The notes under the pieces were generated by a model. That model was not told the DNA's origin. It worked only from the letters and a program-made list of their open reading frames with translations, and did no database searches. A DNA stretch of 16,196 nucleotides from an uncultured Lachnospiraceae bacterium (GTDB lineage: Bacteria > Bacillota > Clostridia > Lachnospirales > Lachnospiraceae). Within the stretch, counting starts at the first letter, position 1, and every line of letters starts with the position of its first letter. This document shows positions 1-6,477 of this stretch, in pieces. Where the stretch lies: positions 31,390-47,585 of the forward strand of contig CAJTMZ010000016.1 in assembly GCA_910577445.1 (NCBI GenBank). Reading direction: 5' to 3'. Made by a program: the position numbers and the translations under genes.

Positions 1-239
1 CTGCCGTGGCCGCTGGAAATGCAGTGGGTATGAATGTCCAGTAAAACAGGGTAATTCCGCATATGAGCCTCCGCAATAGCGTTCTTTTATCGTGTCAGTT
101 TTTTTGCACAAATACCAATTTGTCTTATTATCTCATAAAAACAAGGAAAAAACAACAAAAACCACGTAAAAACAGAAAAATAATTGGAAAACAAACCCAA
201 AAGCAGGCAAAAACGGAACAAAAAAGTTGTTGTTTTGTG
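1..239. other. Upstream non-coding, AT-rich stretch
   Basis: No convincing gene is present. Positions 3-44 could be the last 13 codons of an upstream gene (AVAAGNAVGMNVQ then stop), but that is too short to judge. From about 130 to 239 the + strand is strongly A-rich, with many AAAA and AAAAA tracts. This lies directly upstream of the promoter at 240 and could act as an UP-like or bent-DNA element. No clear hairpin-plus-T-run terminator for an upstream gene was found. Confidence 0.45.
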
Positions 240-268
240 TTGACTTTGCAGGCGCAATAGGATATAAT
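240..268 (+). promoter_or_regulatory. Sigma-A promoter of the microcompartment operon
   Basis: TTGACT (240-245) and TATAAT (263-268) are separated by exactly 17 nt. This is a near-perfect housekeeping promoter, with the start of transcription expected near 274-276 and a leader of about 70 nt before the first gene. The spacer contains the inverted repeat TTGC-N4-GCAA (246-257), well placed for a repressor. A second inverted repeat, TCGGAA (276-281) with TTCCGA (300-305), lies in the early leader. The DeoR-family regulator encoded at 9925 is a candidate ligand for either site, but this is inference. Confidence 0.8.
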
Positions 269-344
269 TGAATCATCGGAAAAGTAGACAATAAAAACGT
301 TCCGACAATCACTTTTTACAGCATTTAGCACATGGGGTATAAGA

Positions 345-698
345 ATGGAAGCAAAGCAAAGAATCATACAGGAACTGGTACCCGGAAAACAAATCACTCT
401 TGCCCACATCATTGCAAATCCCGACGAAATTCTTTATGAAAAACTGGGGCTGAACCCGGCTGTGGAACACGCTAAATCGGCTATCGGCGTATTGACGGTG
501 AGCCCGGCGGAAACAGCCATCATCATGGCGGACATTGCCATCAAGGCGTCCGGCGTGGAGCTTGGCTTTGTGGACAGGTTTTCCGGTTCGGTGATTGTCA
601 CAGGCACGGTATCCGAGGTGGACGCGGCCATAGGAGCGATACTGCTTTATGTGGAACAGACCCTTGGCTATACGGTGTGCGGGATAACCAGAACATGA
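345..698 (+). CDS. Microcompartment shell protein, EutS/PduU type (circularly permuted BMC-H)
   Basis: This 117-residue shell protein forms hexamers in the BMC facets. The N-terminal stretch (RIIQELVPGKQITLAHII, about residues 6-23) is the strand region typical of the EutS/PduU branch, where it forms a small beta-barrel over the pore. The rest is a permuted BMC domain, with IGVLTVSPAETAIIMADIA near residues 47-65 and SGSVIVTGTVSEVDAAIGAIL in the C-terminal half. Length matches the family (about 110-120 residues). It is the first gene after the promoter, and its stop overlaps the next start as ATGA (695-698), indicating translational coupling to the EutP-like gene. EutS and PduU cannot be told apart from sequence inspection alone. 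Confidence 0.92.
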   Translation: MEAKQRIIQELVPGKQITLAHIIANPDEILYEKLGLNPAVEHAKSAIGVLTVSPAETAIIMADIAIKASGVELGFVDRFSGSVIVTGTVSEVDAAIGAILLYVEQTLGYTVCGITRT

Positions 699-1156
699 AA
701 AGGCTGATTCTTATGGGGCGCAGCGAGGCGGGAAAAACCACCCTGACCCAGGCCCTCAAAGGCGAGACGATTACCTACAAAAAAACCCAGTATGTGAATT
801 ACTTCGACGTGATTATCGACACGCCGGGGGAATACGCACAGACCGCAAAGCTGGGACGGGCTCTTGCCCTTTACTCCTACGAAGCGGATGTGGTGGGGCT
901 TTTGCTTGCGGCCAACGAGCCCTATTCCCTTTATCCGCCCAACATTACCTGCATGGTGAACCGGGACGTGGTAGGGATTGTGACCAAGATTGACAGAAAG
1001 GACGCCAATCCGGCCCGGGCCGAGAAGTGGCTCCGCCTTACCGGCTGTAAAAAGATTTTTTTTGTCAATTCAACCGCAAATGAAGGGGTGTCGGACATTC
1101 TGGAATATTTGAGAGAGCCGGGGGATGTGTTGCCCTGGGAGGTATCGCCGGAATGA
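695..1156 (+). CDS. EutP/PduV-family small GTPase-like protein
   Basis: A 153-residue P-loop protein of the EutP/PduV family found in many catabolic BMC operons. The Walker A motif GRSEAGKT is at residues 8-15, the switch II-like DTPGEY is near residue 43, and the guanine-specificity motif TKID is in the second half. The ATG at 695 is chosen because it overlaps the EutS-type stop (ATGA) and places the first strand MKRLILMG directly before the P-loop; an in-frame GTG at 677 would add only six residues. Some PduV/EutP proteins associate with the compartment outside and influence its movement or assembly; the biochemical role is not settled. The GTPase signature is clear, but its substrate process here is inference. 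Confidence 0.9.
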   Translation: MKRLILMGRSEAGKTTLTQALKGETITYKKTQYVNYFDVIIDTPGEYAQTAKLGRALALYSYEADVVGLLLAANEPYSLYPPNITCMVNRDVVGIVTKIDRKDANPARAEKWLRLTGCKKIFFVNSTANEGVSDILEYLREPGDVLPWEVSPE

Positions 1157-1283
1157 TTTTTAGGAAGTCCCTGAAGCGCAATATTTATGGGAGTAATCCA
1201 CGGGAATAATCCAAAGGATTTCCATCCCGGGAATTAAGTAAATCATAGAAATGATATAAAGCATAAAAGAAAAGGAGAAAAAA
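1157..1283 (+). promoter_or_regulatory. Intergenic hairpin before the aldolase gene
   Basis: In this 127-nt gap, CGGGA (1201-1205) pairs with TCCCG (1225-1229), and inside it AATCC (1208-1212) pairs with GGATT (1216-1220) around an AAA loop. There is no T-run after it, so it is not a standard intrinsic terminator. It could be a processing or mRNA-stability hairpin. It does not share the fold of the four-copy element elsewhere in the operon. A strong AAGGAG ribosome site follows shortly before the start at 1284. Confidence 0.45.
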
Positions 1284-2081
1284 ATGGCACTGAACGAGTA
1301 TGAAATCAAAAAACAGATTTGCGACATCGGCAAAAGAATCTACGACCGCAACATGGTTGCGGCAAACGATGGAAATATCTCCGTCAAGCTGAGCGACAAT
1401 GAATTTCTCTGCACACCTACAGGCGTGTCCAAGGGCTTTATGACCCCGGAATTTATCTGTAAGGTTGACGCAAAGGGAAATGTGATTCAGGCAAACAAGG
1501 GCTTCCGTCCCTCTTCCGAGATTAAAATGCATATGCGCGTTTACCAGAAGAGACCCGACGTCGGAGCGGTTGTACATGCCCATCCTACTTTTGCGACCAG
1601 CTTTGCAATCGCAGGTATTCCCCTGACACAGCCCATTATGCCCGAAGCGGTAATCGCTCTTGGATGCGTGCCCATCGCACCTTACGGAACCCCTTCAACC
1701 ATGGAGATTCCCGACGCGGTAGAGCCTTATCTGGAGCATTTCGACGCAGTGCTTCTTGAAAGCCACGGCGCCCTTACATGGTCCACGGATGTTATCGCCG
1801 CTTATATGAAGATGGAATCCGTTGAGTTTTACGCTGAATTGCTTTACAAGGCAAGAGCGCTTGGCGGACCGAAGGAATTCAGCCCTGAGAACGTTCAGAG
1901 ACTGTATGAAATCAGAAGACAGATGGGCCTGCCGGGACGTCATCCCGCCGACCTGTGCCTGAACAAAGGAAAAGAAAACTGCCATAACTGCGGTTCCTGT
2001 TCTTCTTCAAAGTCTGCAGGCGACAGCCAGGAGCTGGTAGCCGCAATCACAAAGAAGGTTCTGGAACAGCTTGGAAAATAA
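1284..2081 (+). CDS. Class II aldolase, fuculose/rhamnulose-1-phosphate type, with C-terminal encapsulation helix
   Basis: This 265-residue protein belongs to the zinc class II aldolase/adducin family (FucA-like). Expected reaction: L-fuculose-1-P or L-rhamnulose-1-P to DHAP plus lactaldehyde. Visible motifs are NDGNIS (28-33), TPTGVSKG (44-51), the catalytic glutamate E79 in SSEIKMH, zinc histidines H98 and H100 in HAHP, and H161 in ESHGAL. FucA alone is about 215 residues. Here a tail of about 45 residues is added, with a CxxCxxC motif (C233, C236, C239), a Ser/Gly linker, and an amphipathic helix (about 250-263, ELVAAITKKVLEQL) that looks like an encapsulation peptide. It is followed after 3 nt by the GlcG-like gene. 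Substrate choice between the two sugar phosphates cannot be read from sequence. Confidence 0.93.
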   Translation: MALNEYEIKKQICDIGKRIYDRNMVAANDGNISVKLSDNEFLCTPTGVSKGFMTPEFICKVDAKGNVIQANKGFRPSSEIKMHMRVYQKRPDVGAVVHAHPTFATSFAIAGIPLTQPIMPEAVIALGCVPIAPYGTPSTMEIPDAVEPYLEHFDAVLLESHGALTWSTDVIAAYMKMESVEFYAELLYKARALGGPKEFSPENVQRLYEIRRQMGLPGRHPADLCLNKGKENCHNCGSCSSSKSAGDSQELVAAITKKVLEQLGK

Positions 2082-2084
2082 TCC

Positions 2085-2564
2085 ATGGAAAAACAGCATC
2101 TTGAAAAAATAGTAAACAGTCTGGTTGGAAAGGCCATTGTAAAGGAAGTGATGTCGCTGAAGCTGGCGGTGGCGCTGATTCAGAAGGTGGAGGAAAAGGC
2201 GCGGGAGATGGACATGCGGGTGGTAATCGCCGTATCGGACGCTTCCGGCAGGCCGGTAGCGGTCCACTGCATGGACGGCGCTTATCACGGAAGCTTTGAC
2301 GTGGCGCTTAATAAGACGTATACTTCCACCGCCTTTCAGATGTCAACAAAAGAGTTGTCCCGCTTATGCCAGCCCGGTCAGGATTTGTACGGACTCCAGT
2401 TTTCAAACGACGGGAAAGTGATGATTCTGGGCGGCGGCGAACCGCTGACGGTGGGGGACACTATGATAGGAGCCTTGGGCGTGTCCGGTGGAACGGCGAC
2501 CCAGGATACGGAATTGGCCGCTTATGGCAGGGCCATGTTAAAGGAGGTAATAGCGTGTCTGTAG
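2085..2564 (+). CDS. GlcG/HbpS/PduO-C-family protein (DUF336), stand-alone
   Basis: A 159-residue protein of the GlcG/HbpS/PduO C-terminal domain family. Family signs are VVIAVSDASGRPVAVHCMDGA (start near residue 45), the KTYTSTAF segment, GGGEPL, and GALGVSGGTATQDTELA near the C-terminus. In PduO this domain is fused to an adenosyltransferase and can bind heme; here the adenosyltransferase is absent, as suits a B12-independent pathway. The first 20 or so residues (HLEKIVNSLVGKAIVKEV) form an amphipathic helix resembling an encapsulation peptide, so it may be luminal cargo. It starts 3 nt after the aldolase stop and its end overlaps the aldehyde dehydrogenase start by 10 nt. Its biochemical role is unknown. 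Confidence 0.85.
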   Translation: MEKQHLEKIVNSLVGKAIVKEVMSLKLAVALIQKVEEKAREMDMRVVIAVSDASGRPVAVHCMDGAYHGSFDVALNKTYTSTAFQMSTKELSRLCQPGQDLYGLQFSNDGKVMILGGGEPLTVGDTMIGALGVSGGTATQDTELAAYGRAMLKEVIACL

Positions 2565-3946
2565 ACGAAAGCATGATACATGACATTGTACAGAAAGTCA
2601 TGGCAAATATGCAGATAGCCAGCCCGGCCAGCGGGATGCACGGCGTGTTTCAGGATATGAACGAAGCCATAAAGGCATCCATCGAGGCGCAGAAGGTTGT
2701 CCGCTGCATGTCTCTGGACCAGAGAGAAAAAATCATCTCTGTCATCAGAAGAAAAACACACGAAAACGCTGAAATCATTGCCAATATGGGCGTCAGTGAG
2801 ACGGGAATGGGCAATGTGGGAGACAAAATCCTAAAGCACAAGCTGACAGCCGATAAGACGCCCGGAACAGAGGATTTGCACACCATTGCATGGTCCGGCG
2901 ACAGAGGGCTTACGCTGGTGGAAATGGGACCTTTCGGGGTAATCGGCGCAATCACGCCGGCAACCAACCCTTCGGAAACGGTTATCTGCAATTCCATCGG
3001 AATGATTGCGGGGGGGAACACGGTGGTATTTAATCCCCATCCCAATGCAAAGAAAACCACAATCTATACCATTAATATGATAAACGAAGCTTCCCTTGAA
3101 GCAGGAGGACCGGACAATATTGCGGTGACGGTGGAGGTCCCCACCATGGAAACCAGCTCTATTATGATGAAGCACCCGGCAATCCCGCTTCTGGTGGCCA
3201 CCGGCGGCCCCGGCGTGGTGACGGCGGTTCTCTCCTCAGGAAAAAGAGCCATCGGCGCAGGCGCAGGCAATCCGCCCGCACTGGTTGACGAGACGGCTGA
3301 CGTGCGCAAGGCGGCAAGGGATATCGTCAACGGATGTACCTTCGACAACAACCTTCCCTGTATTGCGGAGAAGGAGATTATCGCCCTTGACGGAATTGCG
3401 GATGAGCTGATGAATTACCTGATTTCGGAAAACGGATGCTACCTTGCAAGCAGGGAAATTCAGGATAAGCTGACGGCGACGGTGATTACGCCGAAAGGCG
3501 CGCTCAACAGAAAGTGCGTGGGAAGAGACGCAAGAACCCTTCTTTCCATGGTCGGTGTTGAGGCGGGACCGGAAATCAGATGTATCGTATTTGAAGGCCC
3601 CAAAGAGCATCCCCTGATTGCAACGGAGCTGATGATGCCGATTCTCGGCGTGGTGAGGGTAAAGAGCTTTGAGGAAGGCGTGGAGACCGCCGTATGGCTT
3701 GAGCACGGCAACCGCCATTCCGCGCATATCCATTCCAAGAACGTGGATAACATTACTACATACGCAAAGGCGGTAGACACGGCGATTCTCGTAAAGAACG
3801 GCCCCAGCTATGCGGCCCTTGGATTTGGAGGCGAAGGCTACTGTACCTTTACCATTGCTTCCAGAACCGGCGAAGGACTGACAAGCGCGCAGTCTTTCAC
3901 AAAGAGAAGACGCTGCACCATGTCGGACAGTCTGTGCATCAGATAA
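2555..3946 (+). CDS. pduP: CoA-acylating propionaldehyde dehydrogenase (PduP-like)
   Basis: A 463-residue aldehyde dehydrogenase of the PduP/EutE branch: propionaldehyde + CoA + NAD+ to propionyl-CoA + NADH. The GTG at 2555 is chosen because AAGGAGG (2541-2547) sits 7 nt upstream, and this start gives an N-terminal amphipathic helix (about residues 5-18, ESMIHDIVQKVMANM) of the PduP targeting type, followed by a linker and the conserved QREKIISVIRRKT region. The catalytic cysteine is C269 in DNNLPCIAEKE. Nucleotide-binding segments include GAITPATNPSETV and VATGGPGVV. Length matches the family. It overlaps the GlcG-like gene by 10 nt. In the compartment it supplies propionyl-CoA to the PduL-like enzyme and NADH to the alcohol dehydrogenase. 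Confidence 0.95.
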   Translation: MSVDESMIHDIVQKVMANMQIASPASGMHGVFQDMNEAIKASIEAQKVVRCMSLDQREKIISVIRRKTHENAEIIANMGVSETGMGNVGDKILKHKLTADKTPGTEDLHTIAWSGDRGLTLVEMGPFGVIGAITPATNPSETVICNSIGMIAGGNTVVFNPHPNAKKTTIYTINMINEASLEAGGPDNIAVTVEVPTMETSSIMMKHPAIPLLVATGGPGVVTAVLSSGKRAIGAGAGNPPALVDETADVRKAARDIVNGCTFDNNLPCIAEKEIIALDGIADELMNYLISENGCYLASREIQDKLTATVITPKGALNRKCVGRDARTLLSMVGVEAGPEIRCIVFEGPKEHPLIATELMMPILGVVRVKSFEEGVETAVWLEHGNRHSAHIHSKNVDNITTYAKAVDTAILVKNGPSYAALGFGGEGYCTFTIASRTGEGLTSAQSFTKRRRCTMSDSLCIR

Positions 3947-3954
3947 CTAAAAAA

Positions 3955-4052
3955 CAGCGAAAGCCCGGACAATGCACGGAACAATTTATGGACGCCCTGG
4001 CAGCCGGAAATTGTTCCAGATAAAGGTGTATTGGGAGGGCTGCAGCGGAACT
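3955..4052 (+). ncRNA. Operon-repeated structured RNA element, copy A (before the alcohol dehydrogenase gene)
   Basis: Predicted helices: AGCCC (3962-3966) with GGGCT (4037-4041); CAATGCAC (3970-3977) with GTGTATTG (4026-4033, one G-U); GGAACAATTT (3978-3987) with AAATTGTTCC (4008-4017). The second and third stack into an 18-bp helix broken by an 8-nt bulge on the 3' side (4018-4025). The apical loop is 3988-4007. The element starts with CAGCGAAAGCCC, ends with GCGGAACT, and stops 18 nt before the ATG at 4071. No terminator-like T-run follows. Three diverged copies elsewhere keep the fold. Whether it is a standalone RNA, a leader element or a DNA-level repeat is not known. Confidence 0.75.
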
Positions 4053-4070
4053 TATAGTAGGAGAATGATA

Positions 4071-5285
4071 ATGGCAGTAAATGAGAAAGAGCTTGAACTG
4101 ATTGTCAAGCAGATTCTGAATCAGATGTCGGGAAGCGGCGCAGCCGCTCCGGCACAGTGCCAGAGCAGTACGGGAGGAAGTATCCCGAAAACGGCTCATG
4201 TGGCAATGCTGACGGCTCTTGAGAAATTTGAAGTGAAAGAATTTCCCATGCCCGAGGTTGGCGATGACGACATTCTGGTAAAGGTAGAGGGATGCGGCGT
4301 CTGCGGAACGGACGCGCACGAATTTAAGAGAGACCCTTTCAGTCTGATTCCCGTGGCTCTTGGCCATGAAGGAACCGGCGAAATCGTAAAGATGGGTAAG
4401 AATGTCAAAAAAGACAGCGCCGGAAAAGATTTGCATTTGGGAGACAAGGTGGTAACCTGTATGATTTTCCAGGACAATGCGGATATCACCATGTTTGACT
4501 TAAACAAACAGAACGTGGGTGCGGCGGACGTATACGGACTTCTCCCCGACGATGATATTCATCTGAACGGCTGGTTTTCCGATTACATATTAATCCGCGG
4601 CGGTTCCACCGTATTTAACGTAAGCGATTTGGATTTGGATTCCAGAATCCTGATTGAGCCCTGCGCCGTTTTGGTGCATGCGGTTGAGAGAGCAAAAACA
4701 ACGGGAATCCTCCGCTTCAACAGCCGCGTGGTGGTACAGGGATGCGGCCCCATCGGACTGATTTGTATCGCAGTGCTCCGCACGCTGGGAATTGAAAACA
4801 TCACGGCGGTTGACGGAAACGAGATGAGACTGAACTTCGCCAAAAAGCTTGGCGCAAGCCACACGGTAAGTTTTAAGGACTTCCAGGGAATCGAGGCGCT
4901 TACAGGTGCGGTGGAAGCTTCCTTTGACGGGCATCTGGCAGACTTTGCTTTCCAGTGTACCGGAAATCCTGCGGCTCACGCTAACATTTACAAGTTTATC
5001 CGCAGAGGCGGCGGGCTTTGCGAGCTGGGATTCTTCGTAAACGGCGGAGACGCAACCATCAATCCCCACTTTGATTTATGCTCCAAGGAAATCACGCTGG
5101 TGGGCTCCTGGGTATACACTTTAAGAGATTACGCGACAACCTTTGATTTCTTAAAGAGGGCAAAAGGAATCGGGCTTCCCCTTTCCGAGCTCATTACCCA
5201 CAGATATCCGCTTGAGGAGATTAACGAGGCGTTAAAGACAAACCTTGCAATGACAGGACTTAAAATTGCAATTGTAAACAAGTAG
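4071..5285 (+). CDS. Zinc-dependent alcohol dehydrogenase with N-terminal encapsulation helix
   Basis: A 404-residue medium-chain dehydrogenase. The ATG at 4071 is chosen because GGAG (4060-4063) sits 7 nt upstream; the open frame extends 33 codons further back into the structured element. Residues 4-19 (NEKELELIVKQILNQM) form an amphipathic helix followed by a Ser/Gly/Ala linker, a typical encapsulation tag. Catalytic zinc ligands are C78 (GVCGTD), H99-E100 (GHE) and probably C198 (EPC). The dinucleotide fold shows GCGPIG (224-229), with D248 at the end of the second strand, favouring NAD(H). The usual structural-zinc four-cysteine lobe is missing. Likely role: reduces propionaldehyde to propanol and/or lactaldehyde to 1,2-propanediol, recycling NADH inside the compartment. 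Which aldehyde is preferred is not visible. Confidence 0.9.
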   Translation: MAVNEKELELIVKQILNQMSGSGAAAPAQCQSSTGGSIPKTAHVAMLTALEKFEVKEFPMPEVGDDDILVKVEGCGVCGTDAHEFKRDPFSLIPVALGHEGTGEIVKMGKNVKKDSAGKDLHLGDKVVTCMIFQDNADITMFDLNKQNVGAADVYGLLPDDDIHLNGWFSDYILIRGGSTVFNVSDLDLDSRILIEPCAVLVHAVERAKTTGILRFNSRVVVQGCGPIGLICIAVLRTLGIENITAVDGNEMRLNFAKKLGASHTVSFKDFQGIEALTGAVEASFDGHLADFAFQCTGNPAAHANIYKFIRRGGGLCELGFFVNGGDATINPHFDLCSKEITLVGSWVYTLRDYATTFDFLKRAKGIGLPLSELITHRYPLEEINEALKTNLAMTGLKIAIVNK

Positions 5286-5305
5286 TTGCCGGAAAGGAAT
5301 AATCC

Positions 5306-5635
5306 ATGGGAGAGCAGACAAAACATGAGGCGGTAGGACTTTTAGAGGTATATGGTCTTGTATGTGCGTTCCTTGCCGCGGACGCGGGCTGTAAAGCGGC
5401 CAATGTCCGTCTGGAGGTGTTTGACAAGAACAAGCCGGCTAATGCGGATTCTCTTCCGGTACCGCTTCTGGTCACTGTCAAGTTCAGAGGCAGCGTTGCG
5501 GATGTGGAGGAAGCCATGCGGGCCGCTGAGGAAGTTGCCATTGCAAATACAGGGATTGTGTGCAGGCACATTATTCCAAGACCTACGGAAGATACAGAAA
5601 AAATGCTGAAAATCAGCGCACTTGATAAAAATTAG
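5306..5635 (+). CDS. BMC-H shell protein with enlarged pore loop
   Basis: A 109-residue single-domain BMC protein. VGLLEVYGLVCAFLAADAGCKAAN (from residue 10) and the RGSVADVEEAMRAAEE segment are the classic fold, and the end GIVCRHIIPRPTED is standard. The segment that lines the central pore in PduA-like proteins is longer here (about residues 40-54, DKNKPANADSLPVPL) than the usual short KIGSG loop, so its pore should differ in size or polarity. It is preceded by GGAAAGGA ribosome-site-like sequence, follows the alcohol dehydrogenase by 20 nt, and is followed after 23 nt by a conventional PduA-like gene. The fold is certain; the specific function is not. Confidence 0.93.
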   Translation: MGEQTKHEAVGLLEVYGLVCAFLAADAGCKAANVRLEVFDKNKPANADSLPVPLLVTVKFRGSVADVEEAMRAAEEVAIANTGIVCRHIIPRPTEDTEKMLKISALDKN

Positions 5636-5658
5636 GAAGTCAAAAAGGAGGACTAAAA

Positions 5659-5940
5659 ATGTCACAGGAAGCTTTAGGAATGGTAGAAACAAGAGGACTT
5701 ACCGCAGCAATTGAAGCGGCGGATGCAATGACAAAGGCTGCAGAGGTTGTTCTGATTGGAACGGAGAAGATTGGTTCCGGTCTGGTAACCGTAATGGTAC
5801 GCGGCGATGTCGGCGCTGTAAACGCAGCAGTAGAAGCCGGAACAAACGCGGCAAGCAAACTGGGCGAGCTGGTGGCAACCCACGTAATCCCCAGACCTCA
5901 CAACGATGTGGAGAAGATTCTGCCTAAATTTAAGGGATAA
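5659..5940 (+). CDS. BMC-H shell protein, PduA/PduJ-like (paralog 1)
   Basis: A 93-residue canonical BMC-H protein: LGMVETRGLTAAIEAADAM, the pore motif KIGSG (37-41) followed by LVTVMVRGDVGAV, and the C-terminal ATHVIPRPHNDVEKILP. It forms the bulk hexagonal facets, and in PduA this pore type passes 1,2-propanediol. A strong AAGGAGG-like site lies upstream. It is closely related to the gene at 6608; the two share a 56-nt stretch that is identical (5752-5807 versus 6704-6759) though their flanks differ at many synonymous sites. It is followed directly by a remnant of the repeated element's tail and then element copy B. Confidence 0.95.
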   Translation: MSQEALGMVETRGLTAAIEAADAMTKAAEVVLIGTEKIGSGLVTVMVRGDVGAVNAAVEAGTNAASKLGELVATHVIPRPHNDVEKILPKFKG

Positions 5941-5956
5941 TCGGCGGAACTGGAAT

Positions 5957-6054
5957 CAGCGAAAGCCCGAACAATGCACGGAACGATTTACGGATGTGTA
6001 AGCAGCCGGAAATCGTTCCAGACAAAGGTGCATTGGGAGGGCTGTAGCGGAACT
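5957..6054 (+). ncRNA. Operon-repeated structured RNA element, copy B (before BMC-H at 6073)
   Basis: Same fold as copy A: AGCCC (5964-5968) with GGGCT (6039-6043); CAATGCAC (5972-5979) with GTGCATTG (6028-6035), fully Watson-Crick; GGAACGATTT (5980-5989) with AAATCGTTCC (6010-6019). Relative to copy A, an A-U pair has become G-C on both strands (G5985/C6014), and a G-U has become a G-C. The length is 98 nt, the same as copy A, and the element ends 18 nt before the ATG at 6073. The sequence GCGGAACTGGAATCAG occurs both just before it (5944-5959) and at its 3' end (6047-6062). Confidence 0.75.
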
Positions 6055-6072
6055 GGAATCAGGAGAACCAAT

Positions 6073-6459
6073 ATGAGTAATGCATATGGATTCATAGAGA
6101 TTTCCGGAGTGGTGGCCGCCATGGACGCGCTGGACATTATGTGCAAGGCGGCGAACGTAACGCTGGCTACATGGGAGCGCAAGCTGGGCGGCAGACTGGT
6201 TACTCTGGTGGTGGAAGGCGACGTGTCGGCGGTAAAGCAGGCCGTTGAAGCCGGAAGCACAGGGGGGCTTCGTAAGCCGGCGGCAACCGGTATGATTGCC
6301 AATCCCCATCCTGAAATTGTCAGAATGGTGGAACTCTCGGCCAGCCGCTTTAAAGGCAAGGCGGAACCGTCTTCGGAATCCAAAATGTTGGGTGAGGACC
6401 CGCCGGACTTTGTTCCGAAGGAAAAGCACGCCCACAAAAATAACAGAAGTAAGAAATAA
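6073..6459 (+). CDS. BMC-H shell protein with charged C-terminal tail
   Basis: A 128-residue protein. The BMC domain spans about residues 3-90 (AYGFIEISGVVAAMDALDIM, pore region KLGGRLV at 37-43, VEGDVSAVKQAVEAG, IANPHPEIVRM). It is followed by about 37 residues rich in Lys, Glu, Ser, Pro and His (92-128), ending in a basic stretch, which looks disordered. The ATG at 6073 is chosen because AGGAG (6061-6065) precedes it at 7 nt and the BMC domain begins immediately; the open frame continues upstream through element copy B. A C-terminal extension on a minor BMC-H recalls PduK/EutK-like proteins, but no recognisable Fe-S or helix-turn-helix motif is present. The tail could contact cargo or partners; this is inference. 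Confidence 0.9.
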   Translation: MSNAYGFIEISGVVAAMDALDIMCKAANVTLATWERKLGGRLVTLVVEGDVSAVKQAVEAGSTGGLRKPAATGMIANPHPEIVRMVELSASRFKGKAEPSSESKMLGEDPPDFVPKEKHAHKNNRSKK

Positions 6460-6477
6460 AAAGTAACTAATAAACAA

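Noticed and set aside
3..44. C-terminal end of an upstream gene (13 codons then stop)
   Set aside because: Too short to recognise, and other frames are also open for similar distances.
1185..1583. Minus-strand open frames opposite the aldolase and other genes
   Set aside because: They lie antisense to well-supported genes, have no family motifs or consistent ribosome sites, and follow from codon usage of the sense strand.
2366..2554. N-terminal 63-codon extension of the aldehyde dehydrogenase
   Set aside because: It lies inside the GlcG-like gene in another frame, reads as low-complexity Arg/Gly sequence, and the GTG at 2555 has an ideal ribosome site and gives the family's N-terminal tag.
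3955..4052. Cobalamin riboswitch or eut-type ANTAR target
   Set aside because: No recognisable B12-box consensus, no dual-hairpin ANTAR pattern with terminator, and the pathway is B12-independent.
3972..4070. Leader peptide or N-terminal extension read through element copy A, and likewise copy B (both open 33 codons upstream of the gene)
   Set aside because: Copies C and D have no matching ATG at that place, conservation follows base pairing not codons, and good ribosome sites sit directly before the downstream ATGs.
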